From CAYNMC01 sp964398365 (lineage in GTDB: Bacteria > Patescibacteriota > Microgenomatia > UBA1400 > CAYNMC01): a stretch of 64,000 bases of DNA. Under the pieces are notes generated by a model that did no database searches, was not told the origin of the DNA, and saw only the letters and a program-made list of their open reading frames with translations. Shown piece after piece: positions 62,113 through 64,000 of this stretch. The stretch covers positions 1-64,000 of the forward strand of contig CAYNMC010000038.1 in NCBI GenBank assembly GCA_964398365.1, given 5' to 3'. Numbering within the stretch: position 1 is the stretch's first letter; every line of letters begins with the position of its first letter. The position numbers were made by a program, and so were the translations under genes.

Positions 62113-63140
62113 TGACAGGTACCCCTTAAAGTAGACACAGATTCTAAAATGAATCTTACTGTTTAGGGGGTGATTAATTTGGCAGGAATATCAAAAGAAG
62201 TTAAAGAGGAGATCTTATCTAAAATCAAAGGTGGAGCAAAGGTTATGGATGTTTCCAAAGATTATGGAGTCTCTACAAAGAAGCCAGATATTCTAAAAAG
62301 TCTTATTGTGAGGTTTCTTGCTTTTGACAAGAAGAAATTGAGCAGTGTTATTGGAGCATCGAGGGCCGGGGTTTACAAGGCTTCAAACAATCTTGCTTCA
62401 AAAGATGAGCTCTTGAAGCTTCAAATACTGTCTGTGTTATCAACCCACCCAAGCTATGGCCACAGAAGAATAGCTTTGGAGCTTAAAGTTGGCAAGAAAA
62501 GAGTTAGAAGGGTGATGAAATTGTATGACATCAAGCCTTACAAAAGAAAAGCCAGGTGGAGAAAAAGGAGAGATGAACGTAGGCCAGAATCCCAGTACCA
62601 AAACCTTATTAAAGGGATCTGTCCATTGAGGGCAGGAGTTGTTTTTGTTGGTGACTTCACTTACTTGAGGTGGAGAGGAAGGTTTGTTTATTTGGCCACT
62701 TTTATGGATTTATATACAAGAGAAATAGTTGGCTGGAGCATTTCAACAAAACATACTAAAGAGGTTTGTACTTGAGGCTTTCTGGGACGCAGTCCTTACA
62801 GCAGGAATCCTTCAAATAGTTCATACAGACCAAGGGACTGAATACTGCTCAAGAGAATACTCAGAGCTTATGAATACCCTAAATATCCAAATCTCAATGA
62901 GCAAGAAAAGCTCTCCTTGGGAGAATGGATATCAGGAAAGTTTCTACAATAATTTCAAGACTGACTTGGGACTTGAGTTTGAGAGATTTAATACCTCCGG
63001 AGAGCTTATTGAAGGAGTACACCAAACCATTAATTACTACAACAAGCAAAGAATCCACACCACCCTAAAAATGTCACCAATATCTTTCAAACACAAACAC
63101 TTGTATTAGAATTCGTGTCTACCAAAAGGGGTACTTGACA
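62113..63140 (+). mobile_element. IS3-family-like insertion sequence
   Basis: The ends read TGACAGGTACCCCTTAAAGT on the left and, reversed, TGTCAAGTACCCCTTTTGGT on the right, imperfect inverted repeats continuing to GTAGACAC and ATTCTAA. They enclose one transposase reading frame in two pieces. Length is 1028 bp. No clear target duplication: TTT on the left and AAC on the right. Confidence 0.85.
62170..63109 (+). pseudogene. DDE transposase of the IS (single frame, broken by a frameshift)
   Basis: The N-terminus has an HTH (GGAKVMDVSKDYGVSTKK), then the HTH_21-like SVLSTHPSYGHRRIALELK, and the catalytic core: first Asp in VFVGDFTYLRWRGRF, second in IVHTDQGTEYCSREY, Glu in SSPWENGYQESF. The first piece ends at 62775 and the second resumes one frame over near 62750 (KRFVLEAFWDAV), between the first and second Asp. 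The usual IS3 programmed slip is upstream, between orfA and orfB, so this shift is more likely a lesion. Start codon is an ATT/TTG-like site near 62170. Confidence 0.8.
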
Positions 63141-63223
63141 AACTTTTAAACCTTAAATTAAAGATTCAAGTATAAAACAACCCTAAGGGTTCAAAGGTAA
63201 AAGTTTAGAAATAATAACTTATC

Positions 63224-63697
63224 TTATTTTAAATATCTTTTATATCTACCAAAACAAAGCCGGGGACCAAAACCTTTTGGATGAAGTTCTTCAATGGTTG
63301 TAATCATTACTTTTTTCTTCTCTGAGTCAGATACAAGGATTTCAAAATTTGTTTTATAAAGCTCGGCAAATTCCCAAAGCATTTGTCGACAAATCCCGCA
63401 AGGACCCGAGTGAATTTTTACTTTAAAATGATCACTTTTGGAGATGATTGCGATTTTTTTAATACCATACTCTCCCTGACTTACCATTGATGACAAAGCG
63501 GCTCTTTCCGCACAAATTCCTCCATATGCGCAAGTATTGATATTAACACCTTTATAGATATTTCCTTTTGTTGTTAAAATAGTTGAGGCGACATAAAACT
63601 GAGAATAAGGATCATAGGCATAAGAAGTTATTCTTTCCGCTTCATTAATCAGATTTTGATCTTCTTTTGATAGTTTTTTAAAATAAATGATTTTCAT
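63224..63697 (-). CDS. cdd: cytidine deaminase
   Basis: The enzyme deaminates cytidine/deoxycytidine in salvage. The zinc site is INTCAYGGICAERAALSSM (HAE type with Cys first, CxE) and HSGPCGICRQMLWEF (PCGxCRQ). N-terminal AYDPYSQFYVASTILTTKG fits. At 157 residues it is full length with a short extra tail (GPRLCFGRYKRYLK). It is 6 bp after the adenylate-forming enzyme fragment, so they are in one transcript. Confidence 0.93.
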   Translation of the reverse strand: MKIIYFKKLSKEDQNLINEAERITSYAYDPYSQFYVASTILTTKGNIYKGVNINTCAYGGICAERAALSSMVSQGEYGIKKIAIISKSDHFKVKIHSGPCGICRQMLWEFAELYKTNFEILVSDSEKKKVMITTIEELHPKGFGPRLCFGRYKRYLK

Positions 63698-63703
63698 AAA
63701 TTA

Positions 63704-64000
63704 TTAAAATTCTCTTCTAATTGGCTTCCTCTTTCTTTGTGTTTTTGATTTGCTTTTAAGCTCCTCTAATGGTTTAAAAACTATGTTTATATTTTCTCCA
63801 AATACAATTTGTAATAATTCTCTTAGATGACCAAAAGAAATTTTTTGTTTTTCTAAATCACTAAATAAAGATGGTTCTTTTAATCTTACCTCAAATTTAT
63901 TAATTCCAGTTTGAATTATCTCGAATTCTTGAATATTAACTCCAACATCAAACATCCAACGATAAGTGATATCTAAAATTGTTCCTGCGGGAACAGCGCT
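63704..64000 (-). CDS. phenylacetate-CoA ligase/CapK-like C-terminal part (partial, runs off right edge)
   Basis: The open frame continues to the window edge. The visible end has AGTILDITYRWMFDVGVN, FEVRLKEPSLFSDLEKQK, SFGHLRELLQIVFGENINIV and FKPLEELKSKSKTQRKRKPI, where a Lys-rich end after a nucleotide-binding beta domain matches the C-terminal domain of PaaK/CapK adenylate-forming enzymes (consensus SGKxR). The catalytic part lies outside. Identification is tentative. Confidence 0.4.
   Translation of the reverse strand, partial: SAVPAGTILDITYRWMFDVGVNIQEFEIIQTGINKFEVRLKEPSLFSDLEKQKISFGHLRELLQIVFGENINIVFKPLEELKSKSKTQRKRKPIRREF

Overview
This 64 kb window is AT-rich bacterial DNA that fits a member of the Candidate Phyla Radiation (Patescibacteria), most likely the Microgenomates/OP11 side. 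The evidence is a 16S rRNA gene with a CPR-type base in the 515F site (CAGCTGCGG rather than CAGCCGCGG), a protein-coding insertion inside that 16S gene, compact genes, split transketolase, archaeal-type enzymes (ATP-dependent DNA ligase, EndoQ-like nuclease, archaeal-type CoA enzymes), and many genes whose TATAAT-like -10 box lies only 6-7 nt before the start codon. The assignment is inference; no database search was run.

Region 1 (1-10.7 kb) is accessory and decaying. It starts with a RiPP locus on the minus strand: a short precursor candidate, a PqqD/RRE-like protein and an asparagine-synthetase-like (lasso cyclase type) enzyme that runs off the left edge. A second RiPP system of the graspetide type follows: an ATP-grasp ligase interrupted by one TAG, and a precursor peptide with an SPFAIKFME leader motif and a C-terminal TTDTYVDD (TTxxxxDD) core, next to a DUF6624-like gene. 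Three serine-recombinase 3' ends (about 2.0, 4.7 and 9.7 kb), two sharing a 53 bp exact repeat, suggest stacked integrative elements. The stretch from 5.7 to 9.7 kb is a broken element with C5-methyltransferase, AAA/primase-like and recombinase pseudogenes.

Region 2 (10.8-56.8 kb) is mostly intact chromosome: cell-wall synthesis (two class A PBPs, a class A beta-lactamase-like hydrolase, a VanY-like peptidase), central metabolism (GAPDH, RpiB, two-subunit transketolase), a bifunctional archaeal-type CoA enzyme, smpB overlapping the tmRNA gene, the nusA-infB-DHH-CA-rpsO-pnp cluster, the hrcA-grpE-dnaK-dnaJ operon behind a CIRCE element, a surface-glycan operon (GT2, two GT-C enzymes, WecA-like, DPPR-synthase-like), tatD, metG, DNA ligase and Fic. 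Seven tRNA genes are scattered through it, including the unusual tRNA-Arg(GCG) and tRNA-Ile(UAU).

Region 3 (56.9-64 kb) holds 16S rRNA followed by tRNA-Ile(GAU) with no 23S rRNA after it. The 16S gene carries an insertion near helix 6 that encodes an S23/four-helix-bundle protein. Upstream lie a consensus rRNA promoter abutting a transposase remnant, a J-domain protein, tRNA-Glu, and another decayed stretch: a methyltransferase with one TAG, a DinB-like gene frameshifted at an A10 run, a HemN-like fragment cut by an IS3-type element, then cytidine deaminase and a partial adenylate-forming enzyme at the right edge.
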